64,000 nucleotides of DNA. It comes from Tritrichomonas musculus. Its lineage: Eukaryota; Parabasalia; Tritrichomonadida; Tritrichomonadidae. Below the pieces are notes generated by a model, which saw nothing but the letters and a program-made list of their open reading frames with translations, was not told the origin of the DNA and made no database searches. A program made the position numbers and the translations under genes. Location: assembly GCA_039105265.1 (NCBI GenBank), contig JAPFFF010000004.1, forward strand, positions 1,736,001 through 1,800,000, given 5' to 3'. Of this stretch, positions 1 to 10,648 are shown piece after piece. Numbering within the stretch: the stretch's first letter is position 1; every line of letters starts with the position of its first letter.

Positions 1-301
1 GTATGGATCAGGTAGTCTGGAACATTTGAAATATCATCTCAAGAAAAGTGCTTTAATGTAAAAATTTTTAATGGATAAAAAGTGGAAGCAGCCAAATCTG
101 TTCAAAAAATTGTTGATTTTTGATCGAAATTTCATTGATTTGATATCGAAATAAATCTTTGAGTATTGTTGTTTTATATGAATAAAATTGTTTCATTAAT
201 TGGTTCACTTCATAATAAATTTATTACAAACTGTTCATTATATGAAATAATTTGTTTCTATGAATTCAATAAGAAAAAAAGAAAGAAAGTTTTCTTAGTC
301 T
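1..301. other. Flank of the Polinton fragment, no gene seen
   Basis: AT-rich sequence with no convincing reading frame. It precedes the first open frame of the Polinton/Maverick fragment and may belong to it. No terminal inverted repeat was recognised here. Confidence 0.4.
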
Positions 302-1132
302 TTGAAGAATAAACTGATTGATATTACTGATGGTCAAGTCGGAAATGCAGAAATCAAAGAATACCATTTTGTCACTGACGCTGATCAAATAATTGACCCT
401 GAAGAAGCCGTTGAAGTGGAAAAAATATGGGAATGGCTCAAAGAAATAATTCAAAATAAAAAATATACAGCTCCAATACAAACATTTTTATATAACAACT
501 TTTCCAAAGAAAAATTTATTGAAATATTTAACGGTACTGTTCAATTAATATGGGATAAATCCACAAAAAAAATTATTCATGCAGTTTATCAATTTGTCAA
601 TCATCCAATAGAAACGACGGGTGATATCGTTATTGAAGTGAATAGTGCTTATGAATTTTTGAAAAAATATTATGAAAACCAAACAGAGCTTATGAAAAGT
701 ATCCTTACTGTTATTTTGGTTCTTCTTGGTTCAGGAATTATGGGCATCGTAATCACAAGTGCATTCAAAAAGATTCGTGCCAAAAAAATTGAAAATGGAC
801 GTTTAGCATTAAGCACGAGCAATTTTGAAGGAGGGCAATTGTTGGATATTAATAATGGCATTATTATTGATGGAAATGGAAATGATAATAATAATGATGA
901 TTATAATGATGACGATATGAGAGACCCTAGTTTTCAGGGATGGATCGATACAACAAATAGAAATATTCGAAATATTATTCAGCAGCATAATGTTTTAGAA
1001 GAAAGAGTCTCAAATATAAGAGAATGCAATTGTAATGATAATAATAATAATAATAATCAAAGATTTATAGACCAAATTTCTCAACAACAACATCTTGACA
1101 TTCAACAATTATTAAAAAACAAAATCATTTAA
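302..1132 (+). CDS. Polinton-type one-span membrane protein, N-terminus uncertain
   Basis: An open frame of about 276 codons within the Polinton fragment. A hydrophobic segment near residues 135-157 (core LTVILVLLGSGIMGIVIT) fits a single membrane span. It is followed by a basic patch, then an Asn/Asp-rich low-complexity stretch and a Gln-rich helical tail. No family is recognised. The frame has no ATG at its left end, so the true start is not known. It belongs with the same-strand frames to its right rather than with host genes. Confidence 0.45.
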   Translation: MKNKLIDITDGQVGNAEIKEYHFVTDADQIIDPEEAVEVEKIWEWLKEIIQNKKYTAPIQTFLYNNFSKEKFIEIFNGTVQLIWDKSTKKIIHAVYQFVNHPIETTGDIVIEVNSAYEFLKKYYENQTELMKSILTVILVLLGSGIMGIVITSAFKKIRAKKIENGRLALSTSNFEGGQLLDINNGIIIDGNGNDNNNDDYNDDDMRDPSFQGWIDTTNRNIRNIIQQHNVLEERVSNIRECNCNDNNNNNNQRFIDQISQQQHLDIQQLLKNKII

Positions 1133-1167
1133 TAATTGATAATAGTGTCGGCTCTTTTGTTGATGCG

Positions 1168-1890
1168 ATGTTTCAACCAGAAATATATCAAGAAGCAGCA
1201 ACTCAAGTGAACACAACGATAAAAAGACGACGAAAAAAGAAAGAAAAAGTGAATGTAATTGACACATCACATGATCGTTCTTTTCAAAGAGATGAAAATT
1301 ATGTTTTTGACATATTAACTGATGATTGGGTTCTTCATAATAATTCTAATTTTCAATCTGGTTAGCGAACAAATCTTAATGCACAAAATATGCCACGCAA
1401 TTTTATCATTGACACTTTTCATGGTGAATGGGTTGCTATCGGTGCAGAAAATGATATTCAAGAATCAAATGCAGACTGGAGAACGAATCCTAGTTCAGCA
1501 TTAGCAACCTTTCTGTTGCCATCTCAAATAAATGATGGTGTTTTTCGTTGGAGTGATAGATATGATCAATGGACATTTCATGCAAATTATAACTCATATA
1601 CAAATCAAGATCAAAGTGAAAGATTAGAATGGCAAAGAGATCAAAGACAGCATTTTGATGATAATTATGTTTGGAATGTTTTTGATCAAGAATGGCAAGA
1701 ACATGGACAGAATTTTGAAGCTGGATGGAGAACCAATCATGAATTTGTTCCTCCTGATAACTATGTATGGGATGATTATTTAGAAGAGTGGGTGATGTTA
1801 TCATATAGAAATAGAGGTTTTGACAGCAATTGGAGAAATAGCTATTCAGATGAAGTGTCAGTTATGGTTGAATTATTGAATCAAGGCTGA
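1168..1890 (+). pseudogene. Polinton-type Trp-rich repeat protein, broken
   Basis: Two open segments encode repeats built on a core such as NYVWDxxxxEW followed by a Gly- or Trp-containing turn and WR (seen as NYVFDILTDDWV, NYVWNVFDQEW and NYVWDDYLEEWV). The regular Asp/Trp spacing suggests a small beta-repeat structural or adhesion-like domain; this is inference and no named family was recognised. The unit lies between the membrane protein and the long structural protein of the fossil element and is broken. Confidence 0.45.
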
Positions 1891-2013
1891 TTTTTAGGAA
1901 AAGGCCAAATTGTTCAATATGGAGGTGAATGGGTTTGGCGCCATCATGTAGACCCCGTTGATGATATTAAATTATTATAAGATGAAATAGCAGATATTAA
2001 TATTAATAATAAT

Positions 2014-5000
2014 TTGCCAGCAAATATTTCCGGAGTGAATTCAGTAAATGAATTATTAGAAAGCTATGATATCAATATTTTGAAAGAAGATGGCCGAACA
2101 ATTGATGAGAAAAAACCGGTTTTAGGCAATTTCAATATATTAGCAAATTTGAATGTAAATGGACTAATAAACGGTGTTGATATTGAAAAATTAGCTACGT
2201 CATCAGATAAGACAGATTCACTTTTTAATATAAAATTTGGAGTTCCAGAATTCAAAGTGAAAAATGAAAACGTTGAAGGGGATACAAAAACAATCAATAA
2301 TGTAAATTATAATATATTGAAAATTAAAATAAATGATGATGATATTGAACAAAAATTGAAAGCTTTCAATGGAAATATATTCAAAATAATTCTCAGAAAA
2401 GATGTTGTTTATGACACAGAAGGACGATATATCAAAGAATTTTTCATAAGCGTTCATGATAATCATATTCAATGTCCGATAATAGCTTATGATGAAGAAT
2501 CGAAAGGATATACAAATAAATGTTCTGAAGATAGCTCTCAATTTTTCATAGCTTTTGATGAGCGTCTCAATATTGTGCCATATACGTTATGGATGAACGG
2601 TGATTTGAGTATAATGAATCAAACAAGTCAGGATTTAATTGAATCGAATAAACCAGTTTTTAAGTGCAAAATAATTGAAGCAGATAATGCTCTCAAATTA
2701 CACAAAAGTGACGTTCATTATTTCTATAAGCCTTCAATTATTTCAGAAGATAATGATTATTATAAAATGATTTTTGAAATACCTTCTGATTATACAATAC
2801 CTCTCAATTTACAATTTAAATTCAAAGAATATTGTTTTGGAAATGAATGGGTCTTAACCTGGGATGGAACAAAATGGATGGGCAATAATATTCAAGCAAG
2901 AATCGTTGGGAAAGTTGTGAATAAATTGAATCGAACAAAAATGTCAGAATCTTCTAGACCATCAAATTCTGTTTTCATTATGATCAAGAAAACTGAAGCA
3001 AATGAAAAATTAATCCCAAAAAGTGAGTCATCACCAGAAAGTTTAATTCATGGACTTTTTCAAAATACATCTAAAAAATTTGAATTAATTAAGAAAGATG
3101 GCACGAAAATTGAACCAAAAAGTTTATATTGGTTTCTTGATGATTCAGAAATAGTCAATGATGAAAGATATCCAGATTATTCAATTGGTAAACTAAATAT
3201 AATTTGTGATGATTATCCAAATAATAATTTCAAAATTGAAGAGATTGATGAAATCCATTTAATTATTGAAACACCTGGTTATCCACAATTTACTGTTGCT
3301 TATACATTTAAACCAAATGGTGTTTTTGTTAATTCAGTCAATAAAAAAGGACATTTTGGTCTTATTCCTCTGAAAGATACAATTGAAAGCCTTGAATTAC
3401 ATTTAGAAGATAGTTTAATTGATGACAATAACAGAAATATTGAATTATATCTCAGAAAAGATATGATTAATTCAATAGAAGAAGTCAATTGGGATTCAAA
3501 AACAAATGCTTTTGCTTATATTATTAAATCTCAATTCTATGATGTTAGTCCAAACCCAAATGCAGCAACTACTTTGTATACAGATTATAATATCACTTCA
3601 TCAAAAATAATAACTGCCGATAACATCACGACGATGAGAAGTGATTTAAATGCTTTGACAAATAATTTTGATGTTGTTTCATATGATGTTCAAGCTATTT
3701 CAAATAAAGTTGATGTTTTGAATTCAGAAATGGTCGCTATTAATTTAAAAACACAAAATTTAGAATATGATGAAAAAAATACACGAATGATTTCTTATGT
3801 TGCATTAGCTTTTGGTATAGCAGGGACAGTTGGAAGTGCTATATCTATCGGAATGTCAATTAACCCTAACTTCATCAAATTCCCCACTAAAACTGTTTCC
3901 AATGCAGGCCAAACAACAACCAGAGGCGGAGGAATTTTGCAAAGAATTCAGAACTTTTTTAGAGAATGGTGGTATAGAAGAGCCGGCTATCGTAATCTTG
4001 GTGATATGGAATTGTTTGATAACCCAGGGATTACTCGTTCAATACAATCAACAACTGATTTAACACCACTTTTTGAATGGTGCGATAAAGAATATGAACC
4101 ATTACCTGATGAAACATTTGATGATGATTTTGATGACCCTACGAAAGCAGTTTTATCCATAAGAGCAACAGAAGAAATGTGTAATCAATTCAGAGATAGT
4201 TTGAAGAGACCTTTCAAATTATTGGCCTCAAAGGTCGAAGAAATTGAGAGTAGTGAATTTATTTCAAAAAGTGATTTGAAAAGAGACGATACAATTGACA
4301 TTAATGGCAAATTAATTGATGGCAAAATACATTTAGAAGCTGAGGATACAATAAGTGAAGGAATTATCAAAGTCAGGATTATGATCATGAAAGTAAGCGA
4401 ATATAATGATATAGACTATGAAGAGAATTATCCAATAATTCATATATCAAATGGAGAGATATCGAACTATGAGAGCACAGATAACTTTCCAACTGCATCT
4501 CTCCAAGACAAAACTATAATTATTGATAACCCAAAGAGACATAGAATTAGTGCAATCAGCATCAAAGAGAACACAGCGATAAGAAGTATGAAATATTCTG
4601 TAAATGATATAGCATATATGAGTGACATTGATGCGCTTAATAAAAAGATTGATCAAATAGAAGAAAACTCACATACAAGCGATGAAAACATAGCAAAAAT
4701 AATGAATACTTATCCTACTGTTGATGAAACAAATGAGGATTTAGATGTGCTCAAAGGCAGAATTGAGACATTAGAGGCTGAAAATACCACATTAAAGGCT
4801 ACGATAGCCGCTTTTGAAGCCAGATTTGCTGCTCTCGAAGGCAAATCAGATCCAGATTTATCTATATATGCATTAAAAGATGACATACCAGATATGAATA
4901 ATTTGATAAAACTGGCAAAAGTTAATTATACCTTTGATAACAAATCTGAAGGAATAATTCGATATAATTTAGAAAAAGCACTTGACAATTATGAAGCAAC

Positions 5001-5298
5001 AATGTATCTTTCTTATCCTGAAACTAAAAATAATATTGAGACTCAGAAAGAAATCAAAGTCAATGTTTCATTTAATTCTGCAAATTCGCCTTCATCGGAA
5101 TATCAATGTGAACCAACAGAAATTTATTTGAATAATATACGTTTTCCGTTAGACAAAACAACTTTCAATGTTATTTTTATTGCTCAATCAATAGTTTTCA
5201 ACAGTTCATTTTTCAAAAATGGAATTTCAAATTCTGAAAATCCAAAATGTGAAATATTTACAAGAACACCATATGTTACCCTATTGGATATAGCATAA
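2014..5298 (+). CDS. Long structural-type protein of the Polinton fragment
   Basis: An open frame of 1094 codons, by far the best-preserved part of the fossil element. The N-terminal 550 or so residues are mixed alpha/beta without obvious repeats. A strongly hydrophobic stretch near residues 590-615 (YVALAFGIAGTVGSAISIGM) looks like a membrane or fusion-type segment. A charged region follows, then a coiled coil around residues 870-950, and a beta-rich tail. Very long proteins with one central hydrophobic segment and a coiled coil suggest a virion or fibre-like protein, but no family is recognised. The true start is uncertain because the frame has no ATG at its left end. Confidence 0.55.
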   Translation: MPANISGVNSVNELLESYDINILKEDGRTIDEKKPVLGNFNILANLNVNGLINGVDIEKLATSSDKTDSLFNIKFGVPEFKVKNENVEGDTKTINNVNYNILKIKINDDDIEQKLKAFNGNIFKIILRKDVVYDTEGRYIKEFFISVHDNHIQCPIIAYDEESKGYTNKCSEDSSQFFIAFDERLNIVPYTLWMNGDLSIMNQTSQDLIESNKPVFKCKIIEADNALKLHKSDVHYFYKPSIISEDNDYYKMIFEIPSDYTIPLNLQFKFKEYCFGNEWVLTWDGTKWMGNNIQARIVGKVVNKLNRTKMSESSRPSNSVFIMIKKTEANEKLIPKSESSPESLIHGLFQNTSKKFELIKKDGTKIEPKSLYWFLDDSEIVNDERYPDYSIGKLNIICDDYPNNNFKIEEIDEIHLIIETPGYPQFTVAYTFKPNGVFVNSVNKKGHFGLIPLKDTIESLELHLEDSLIDDNNRNIELYLRKDMINSIEEVNWDSKTNAFAYIIKSQFYDVSPNPNAATTLYTDYNITSSKIITADNITTMRSDLNALTNNFDVVSYDVQAISNKVDVLNSEMVAINLKTQNLEYDEKNTRMISYVALAFGIAGTVGSAISIGMSINPNFIKFPTKTVSNAGQTTTRGGGILQRIQNFFREWWYRRAGYRNLGDMELFDNPGITRSIQSTTDLTPLFEWCDKEYEPLPDETFDDDFDDPTKAVLSIRATEEMCNQFRDSLKRPFKLLASKVEEIESSEFISKSDLKRDDTIDINGKLIDGKIHLEAEDTISEGIIKVRIMIMKVSEYNDIDYEENYPIIHISNGEISNYESTDNFPTASLQDKTIIIDNPKRHRISAISIKENTAIRSMKYSVNDIAYMSDIDALNKKIDQIEENSHTSDENIAKIMNTYPTVDETNEDLDVLKGRIETLEAENTTLKATIAAFEARFAALEGKSDPDLSIYALKDDIPDMNNLIKLAKVNYTFDNKSEGIIRYNLEKALDNYEATMYLSYPETKNNIETQKEIKVNVSFNSANSPSSEYQCEPTEIYLNNIRFPLDKTTFNVIFIAQSIVFNSSFFKNGISNSENPKCEIFTRTPYVTLLDIA

Positions 5299-5388
5299 TC
5301 TTTAAAATGGTTATGTTTTTTTTGTTCAAAGTTCCCTAGTGATATCGTTCGTGCAGTTAGGTCTGGGCGACCGTTAAGGGCGCACAGC

Positions 5389-6068
5389 CTAACGTATACT
5401 ACTAGGTTGATGATACTTGAACTGGAATAAGTCAGCTATCCTTGGTACATCTTTTTCAAGCACATGCATACTATCAGTATCTTGATAAAAGATAGGTATA
5501 CCTGCTTGCTCAGCTGTAGCCATAACCCTGTTCATTAAGTGCTTACTCCAAGAGAGAACGCTTGCACCAAATTGAGGTAGGTTGAAATGGTCATTAATTG
5601 GTTTCAACTTCTTGACATAGCACTTATCAATATTAGCATCTTCAACAACCTCCTTGATAAAGTTGTAGTTCCTCCATAGGTACTTGTATAGTTGGCTTTT
5701 TGGTACTGTCTTGGTTTCAGTCTTTGTTGCTTTAAGTATTGACTTACCATATATGGAGTTGAGTAGGAGCTTTATGGTTTGTTCAAGAGGGTTCTTTTGC
5801 TTTTTATAACTTGCCCTGAGATTAAAGAGCTTATCAATGAACTCATTGATTTTCTTGTTAAATCCTTCATCAAAGTTCGAGCTGTGACTCCATCATTATT
5901 TTGCTGAAGTACAATATCTCCTTCGATGTGTTCGGTAAATTCTGCTAAAACTTCCAATGGAATGAACTTTCTTAAGATTATTAAATCTTTCTTGACAAGA
6001 CTTAACGCGTGCTGCTGCATTGGTGCAATTATGGTAATCACGGTTACAAATGTTACAATGAAAATCAA
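5389..6068 (-). pseudogene. polB: Family B DNA polymerase remnant of a Polinton (fossil)
   Basis: Minus-strand pieces of a protein-primed DNA polymerase B. The polymerase C motif (YxDTDS type, codons near 5470-5490) is visible, and so is the conserved helix with Asn-Ser-x-Tyr-Gly near 5750. This is the C-terminal, palm-domain part only. It converges with the structural frames, a common arrangement for large Polintons. The gene is broken in several places and is treated as a fossil. Confidence 0.7.
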
Positions 6069-6228
6069 AGACTTTTTTTACCTTTTCGTTTTCCTTTGTT
6101 TGGAATACTATAAGAGTTGAGGCGTGTCCATAACTCTGTCATTATATAAAAATGAAATTTTAATGCGTTTAAGTTTAAAAAAATAAACGCAAATTTTTGG
6201 AAAATTATAAAAAAAAAAGCAAAACCTT

Positions 6229-6327
6229 TTTCTTTCGAACCAGGGACTTTTAGGGCCAAATTAGGAGCCACCCCACCCTTCAACGCTCCTCCCTCAATGA
6301 GCTTAAGCCACAAAGCTATCGCTCTTT
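6229..6327 (-). other. tRNA-like sequence with A-box and B-box resemblance, degenerate
   Basis: On the minus strand a stretch TAGCTTTGTGGCTTAAGC resembles a tRNA D-arm/A-box (GCTT paired with AAGC around a TGTGG loop). About 70 bases later GGTTCGAAA resembles the B-box/T-loop. GGAGC and GCTCC between them could form a variable arm. The T-stem does not pair, no clean acceptor stem closes the fold, and no anticodon arm can be assigned. It could be a decayed tRNA gene, a tRNA-derived SINE head or chance. The local sequence is more GC-rich than its surroundings. Confidence 0.3.
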
Positions 6328-6330
6328 ACA

Positions 6331-8135
6331 AAAGATGGTTATATTTATTATATATAAAGTTAAACTTTTTGTATACTAAATAAGACGTAATTTTAAAAAC
6401 TTTTTCTATAAACATGTAAACGTAAATGATTTTTTTATTTGGTCAAATAAATTGAAAAAGTTTGGTCATGACGTAATAATAAAAAGTGTCGAAGGGCAAC
6501 AAAAGAATATTAAAAAATTAGAAAAAAAATCGTAAATATTATGGACGATATTTTGGAATAGGTCTAGCCAATTTCTTTGATATAAATATGTAGGCTACTC
6601 ATTTTTTTGAAATTAAAAAGTGCATTTTTTTCGATTAATTTTTAGAAATATTCAATAAATTTAAAATATGAAATTGTATACACAATACATATTTATTTTA
6701 TCTTAATTAGAACACATAATATCTATTATTCACGAACTTTTTTTCTGCAATATTATTTCCAATATCACAAAATCAAGTTTATGTAATTGTTGTTTGGAAT
6801 AATTTTTAGATTGATATATAGATATGTATAATAATATTTAAATTAAAATATGCTTCCTAAAAGGATTTCTTCCAAAAAAGTTGAAACAAATATTAAAATT
6901 GATATATCACAACTTTCAATAGACCTAGAGGAATATTTTTGATATATTATATTCTCCATCGTCCAAGCTACAATTTGATATCATTTGTTTATTTCTAACT
7001 CTAAAGATAAAGTTTAGTTGAGAATTTATATTGAAAAAGTTGAATTAATAAACGGAATGATTCAATTTCCTATGACGCCAAATGAAATAATAAACGGTCA
7101 AGTGTAAAATTTGCTAATAAAAATTATATATTTAAACTATAAATATATCATAGATAATTGATTAAAAATTATTAAATCAAAAGAATGAACATTCATTGAT
7201 TTTTCATTCAATTTCTATTGAAATAATAAAAATACCATTCAATTTTTTTCAAATTAAAAAAGTCGATTTTAAACTTTATCTTTTATATTTGAAAAATATT
7301 TCCTATCAATTATTATTTAATTATATATGCTTTATTTAAATATACCATAAAAATAAAAAACTTGTAGAAAGCCTACACATTGATATAATAATGTTTTATA
7401 TAACTATTATAAAAGAATATGTATAATAATTTTGTAGTCAAATTTAGAAGTATCATCAGATTTGGTACCTCTATTTTAGAATAGATCCTAATTATATATA
7501 AGAATACAATATTTTGACTCTTTCTTGTATTTTTACATAAAGAGAAAGATTCGATAATGAGCAGTTTTATATTGCTTTTGTTAAAATCATAAAATGAATC
7601 AAATCCTCAGATTATTGAATCAAACCGTAACGATTTTTCACCACAATTTTCAGTATAAAATTTTTTGATAGATCTTCAAATGCAGATTTTTTAGAAAAAA
7701 CGTTAAGGTCAAATATTTTAATGTTATTTTTACGGTTGTGGCCACACTCATATTAGTTTTCTTTGGCGATTATTAATCACTCTTCGGCTTACCAAGCAAC
7801 TCTAAAGACAAGCGTTTTTTCCCATAAGCCATAAGTAATGACGATCTTGGATTTTACGTTTTTTTTACAGACTTAAGAATATTTCAACTTTTTATATAAC
7901 ATTTTACTTACTTATATGCCAAAAAATGTTTACGAGTATGATTTTAATGATGGAATTAATGCATTTGATCCATGTATTCTGCTTATATTAAAGTTTTTCA
8001 CTATGCATATTTCCTTTTTTACCCTTATTATTGATGGAATCCTTTTTAGTTTTACTCTATTTTCATGGCGGAATACTTTTATTAATACTAGCTCTATCAT
8101 TTATCAGACAAAAATGAACAAATTATTACTATTCT
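6331..8135. other. AT-rich gene-free stretch
   Basis: Very AT-rich with only short open frames of low-complexity translation, for example 7916-8137, a hydrophobic 73-codon frame with no start context that ends at the edge of an insertion. No transposon ends or RNA genes were recognised. Probably old decayed element sequence. Confidence 0.5.
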
Positions 8136-8143
8136 GATAATTA

Positions 8144-9333
8144 AGAGGTCGTTCAACTTATAAAAAGTAATTCAAAAACAGATTATTTTTTAGTATGTTA
8201 TTATAGGATATATAAATATAAAGAGAGAATAATATTTTAAAAAAATTTCCGATTGATCTTTAGATATTTTAATTTTTAATAATTCAATGAAAAGCAATAA
8301 TAATCTTGACCATATTTTTGACCTAGAAGATAAAAATTAATTTTATTACACTTTTTCTCATTTTTCATAATTCATTATTATATTTATTTAATAATTTTTT
8401 TAAGAATTCCATACTTTTACTAGTTTATTTCATAAAAAAAATAATTTGAGAAGCATTTATTTTTCTCTCAATTTTTTAAAAATAATTTATTCTATAATAA
8501 AAGTGTAATAAAATTATATAATTTATTTATATCTTTAATAAAACATAAATATTAGTTAATTAATTTAATAATTATATAATATTAATATTGCTTATTATTA
8601 ATTACAATCATTTTAAGAGTATTATTGAAATTATATATATATATATTTATAAGATTGAATAATAAATATAATTGTTATTCAATTTTTTCATTTAAATAAA
8701 TAAAAATATTGAATAAATTATTTTAACATAAAAATACTCTCAAATTATAAAAATTGATCTATATCTATAAATATCTAATATTTTGATAAATTAATTGAAT
8801 AAATTAATTATTAATATATATAAATATATTAAAATATATTAAAATCTTTAATTTGGAGATGATTGTATAGGAATTTAAAATGCAATTTTATAATGCAAAA
8901 TTGACTGGAAGAAATTTCCTAAAAAGTTGAAGATAAAATCATATTACAATAACTAACCAAAAGAATAAATACCAAAAACCGGTGAATAATGTTTGATGTC
9001 AAAAAACTGAAATTATCTAATAATGCAATTCAGAGACCAATAATCATTTAAATAGAATGATTCAAGGTATTTATAACGAGTATAAGAATAATAATATAAT
9101 TTATCGTATTAAATCTTACAAATCTTAAAAATTCAAAGATAAAATCAGTAATGATTAATATTATTTCAAAAATTAAAAAAATCATATTTGACTACAATTT
9201 TACATTTAACAAAACAGAATAATCCTATAAATTATGATTATATAATTTTTTGGAAATTTTGTTAAATATTTTTTGGTAAAAAGTTGATTGCAAGTAAAAA
9301 GTTACGTTAAAATCACTTCACTGAACGACCTCT
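8144..9333. mobile_element. Non-autonomous DNA transposon, 12-bp TIR, 8-bp target duplication
   Basis: The ends are AGAGGTCGTTCA at 8144 and its exact inverse complement ending at 9333. The element is flanked by the 8-bp direct repeat GATAATTA at 8136-8143 and 9334-9341. The 1190-bp interior has no coding capacity. An 8-bp duplication fits hAT, Merlin or P-type transposition; the terminal bases do not settle which. Intact ends and a perfect duplication point to a fairly recent insertion. Confidence 0.8.
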
Positions 9334-9585
9334 GATAATTATGTTTATCCGAATAGTGTTCCGTCACAAAATAAGGTAATTTTAAAGTTTTAATAAAAAT
9401 AATCAGGTTTTTAAGTAACTTTTTTATTTTTTTTATCCTCATACCATTTTCTATTAAACCGTCAGGGGAAAAAAAATTGAATGCGATTTTCCAAAATTTT
9501 GTACTTTTTTCAATTGAAAAAAAATTGAATGAAAATTTTCCTAAAAATCTGCATTTTTGAATCTATCAATTTTATATATTATTAG

Positions 9586-10623
9586 ATGATGAATCAAAGA
9601 AAAGCTCCAAAATCTTCAGATAAATCTATAAACGATAATCAAAACTCGATTCTCAAAAGCATTCCACTAACGAAAAAAAAAGAAGAGAAAAATTTCGATA
9701 TCATAAAAGATTGCAGATTTATTCATAATGAAAAACTAAAAAATGATTTAGAACAGCGATTTAATCAAGAAACAGGAACTTACAAAGATATTTATAAGTT
9801 TTGTCGTTATTCTATAATAATTTTGATTGATGAAGACAATATTGGTCAAACGATTTCACATGCTTATCTCAAATGCCTTGACTTTAATCAACCATCAGCT
9901 GAAATGATTACACCAATTTATTTCACAGGATGTAAAAATGTTAACGATGTTATTAAATCATACACAAATGAAAAAGAGTCAACATCAAATTATATTTTAT
10001 CAAAATCATTAATTCATTTTTATAAAAAAGATTGGTTTATATTAGCTGCGATTCAAATTAATACCAGGTCATTATTCAGATTTTACATTACTGATATAAT
10101 TAATCCTAAAGATGGCGATTATATTTATGGAACTAAATTAGCAGGGAATTGTGGCATTCGCATTTTAATTTCATATCAAAATGTATCAAATCCAAATTCT
10201 CGACAATTGATTGATATTACAAATCTAAGAAATGCTCAATTATGCACAAACGATAAAAAAGAATTGATAAAAAAAACTGTAAATCAGAATCAAATACAAG
10301 ATTTAAAATCATCAAATGAAGATGATAATGAAAATCAAAAAATGCTATCAGACTCCTTAAATCAAACTAAAGATATGCAAAACGAGTTTTCAATTAAAAC
10401 CATACCTCCATCAAACGTACCTTTTACACAATATTCTCATTATTCTGATAGTCAAAATTGTGAGGTTGTAAAAACTAAAAAAAAAGGGTTCTTTGAATTT
10501 TTGAACGTTTTTTATAAAAAAACAACGCCCAGGAACAAAAAAGAATATCAAAGATTGAATAGAGATGATAATTCAGATCTGAATAAAAACGCTCCACTTA
10601 TTTTCAACTACATTAGCGACTAA
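9586..10623 (+). CDS. Hypothetical protein, 345 aa
   Basis: An open frame starting with tandem ATGs (MMNQRKAPKSS). I do not recognise a family. The N-terminal 40 residues are basic and disordered. Residues 45-210 look like a globular alpha/beta domain (hydrophobic strands such as YSIIILID, WFILAAIQIN and FRFYITDII), and the last 130 residues are polar, Asn/Lys/Asp-rich and probably disordered. There is no signal peptide or membrane span. A TCAATTTT motif 18 bases before the ATG fits a trichomonad initiator. Flanking DNA on both sides is transposon-rich, so it may be a host gene or cargo of an unrecognised element. Confidence 0.6.
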   Translation: MMNQRKAPKSSDKSINDNQNSILKSIPLTKKKEEKNFDIIKDCRFIHNEKLKNDLEQRFNQETGTYKDIYKFCRYSIIILIDEDNIGQTISHAYLKCLDFNQPSAEMITPIYFTGCKNVNDVIKSYTNEKESTSNYILSKSLIHFYKKDWFILAAIQINTRSLFRFYITDIINPKDGDYIYGTKLAGNCGIRILISYQNVSNPNSRQLIDITNLRNAQLCTNDKKELIKKTVNQNQIQDLKSSNEDDNENQKMLSDSLNQTKDMQNEFSIKTIPPSNVPFTQYSHYSDSQNCEVVKTKKKGFFEFLNVFYKKTTPRNKKEYQRLNRDDNSDLNKNAPLIFNYISD

Positions 10624-10648
10624 AAGTAGGTACCGGCATATTTACTTA

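Larger units (their letters stand above)
302..6068. mobile_element. Polinton/Maverick fragment (fossil)
   Basis: A broken piece of a Polinton/Maverick, the large virus-like DNA elements abundant in trichomonads. Recognisable parts are a small one-span membrane protein (302-1132), Trp-rich repeat-protein pieces (1168-1890), a very long structural-type protein with a central hydrophobic segment and coiled coil (2014-5298), all on the plus strand, and the remains of a protein-primed family B DNA polymerase on the minus strand (5389-6068). Integrase, packaging ATPase, protease and terminal inverted repeats were not found, so only part of the element is in view. The polymerase end has several breaks and the long structural frame remains open, which suggests moderate age. 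The family call rests on the polymerase remnant and the gene types. Confidence 0.7.

Noticed and set aside
6540-7400. Loose inverted similarity (TAGGTCTA-type words and TGTAGGCT-type words) suggesting another element
   Set aside because: Matches are short, not collinear and without flanking duplication; likely chance in AT-rich DNA.
7916-8137. 73-codon open frame ending at the edge of the 8144 element
   Set aside because: Hydrophobic, AT-driven translation with no family match and no start context; its stop lies within the target-site copy, and no extension is seen on the far side.
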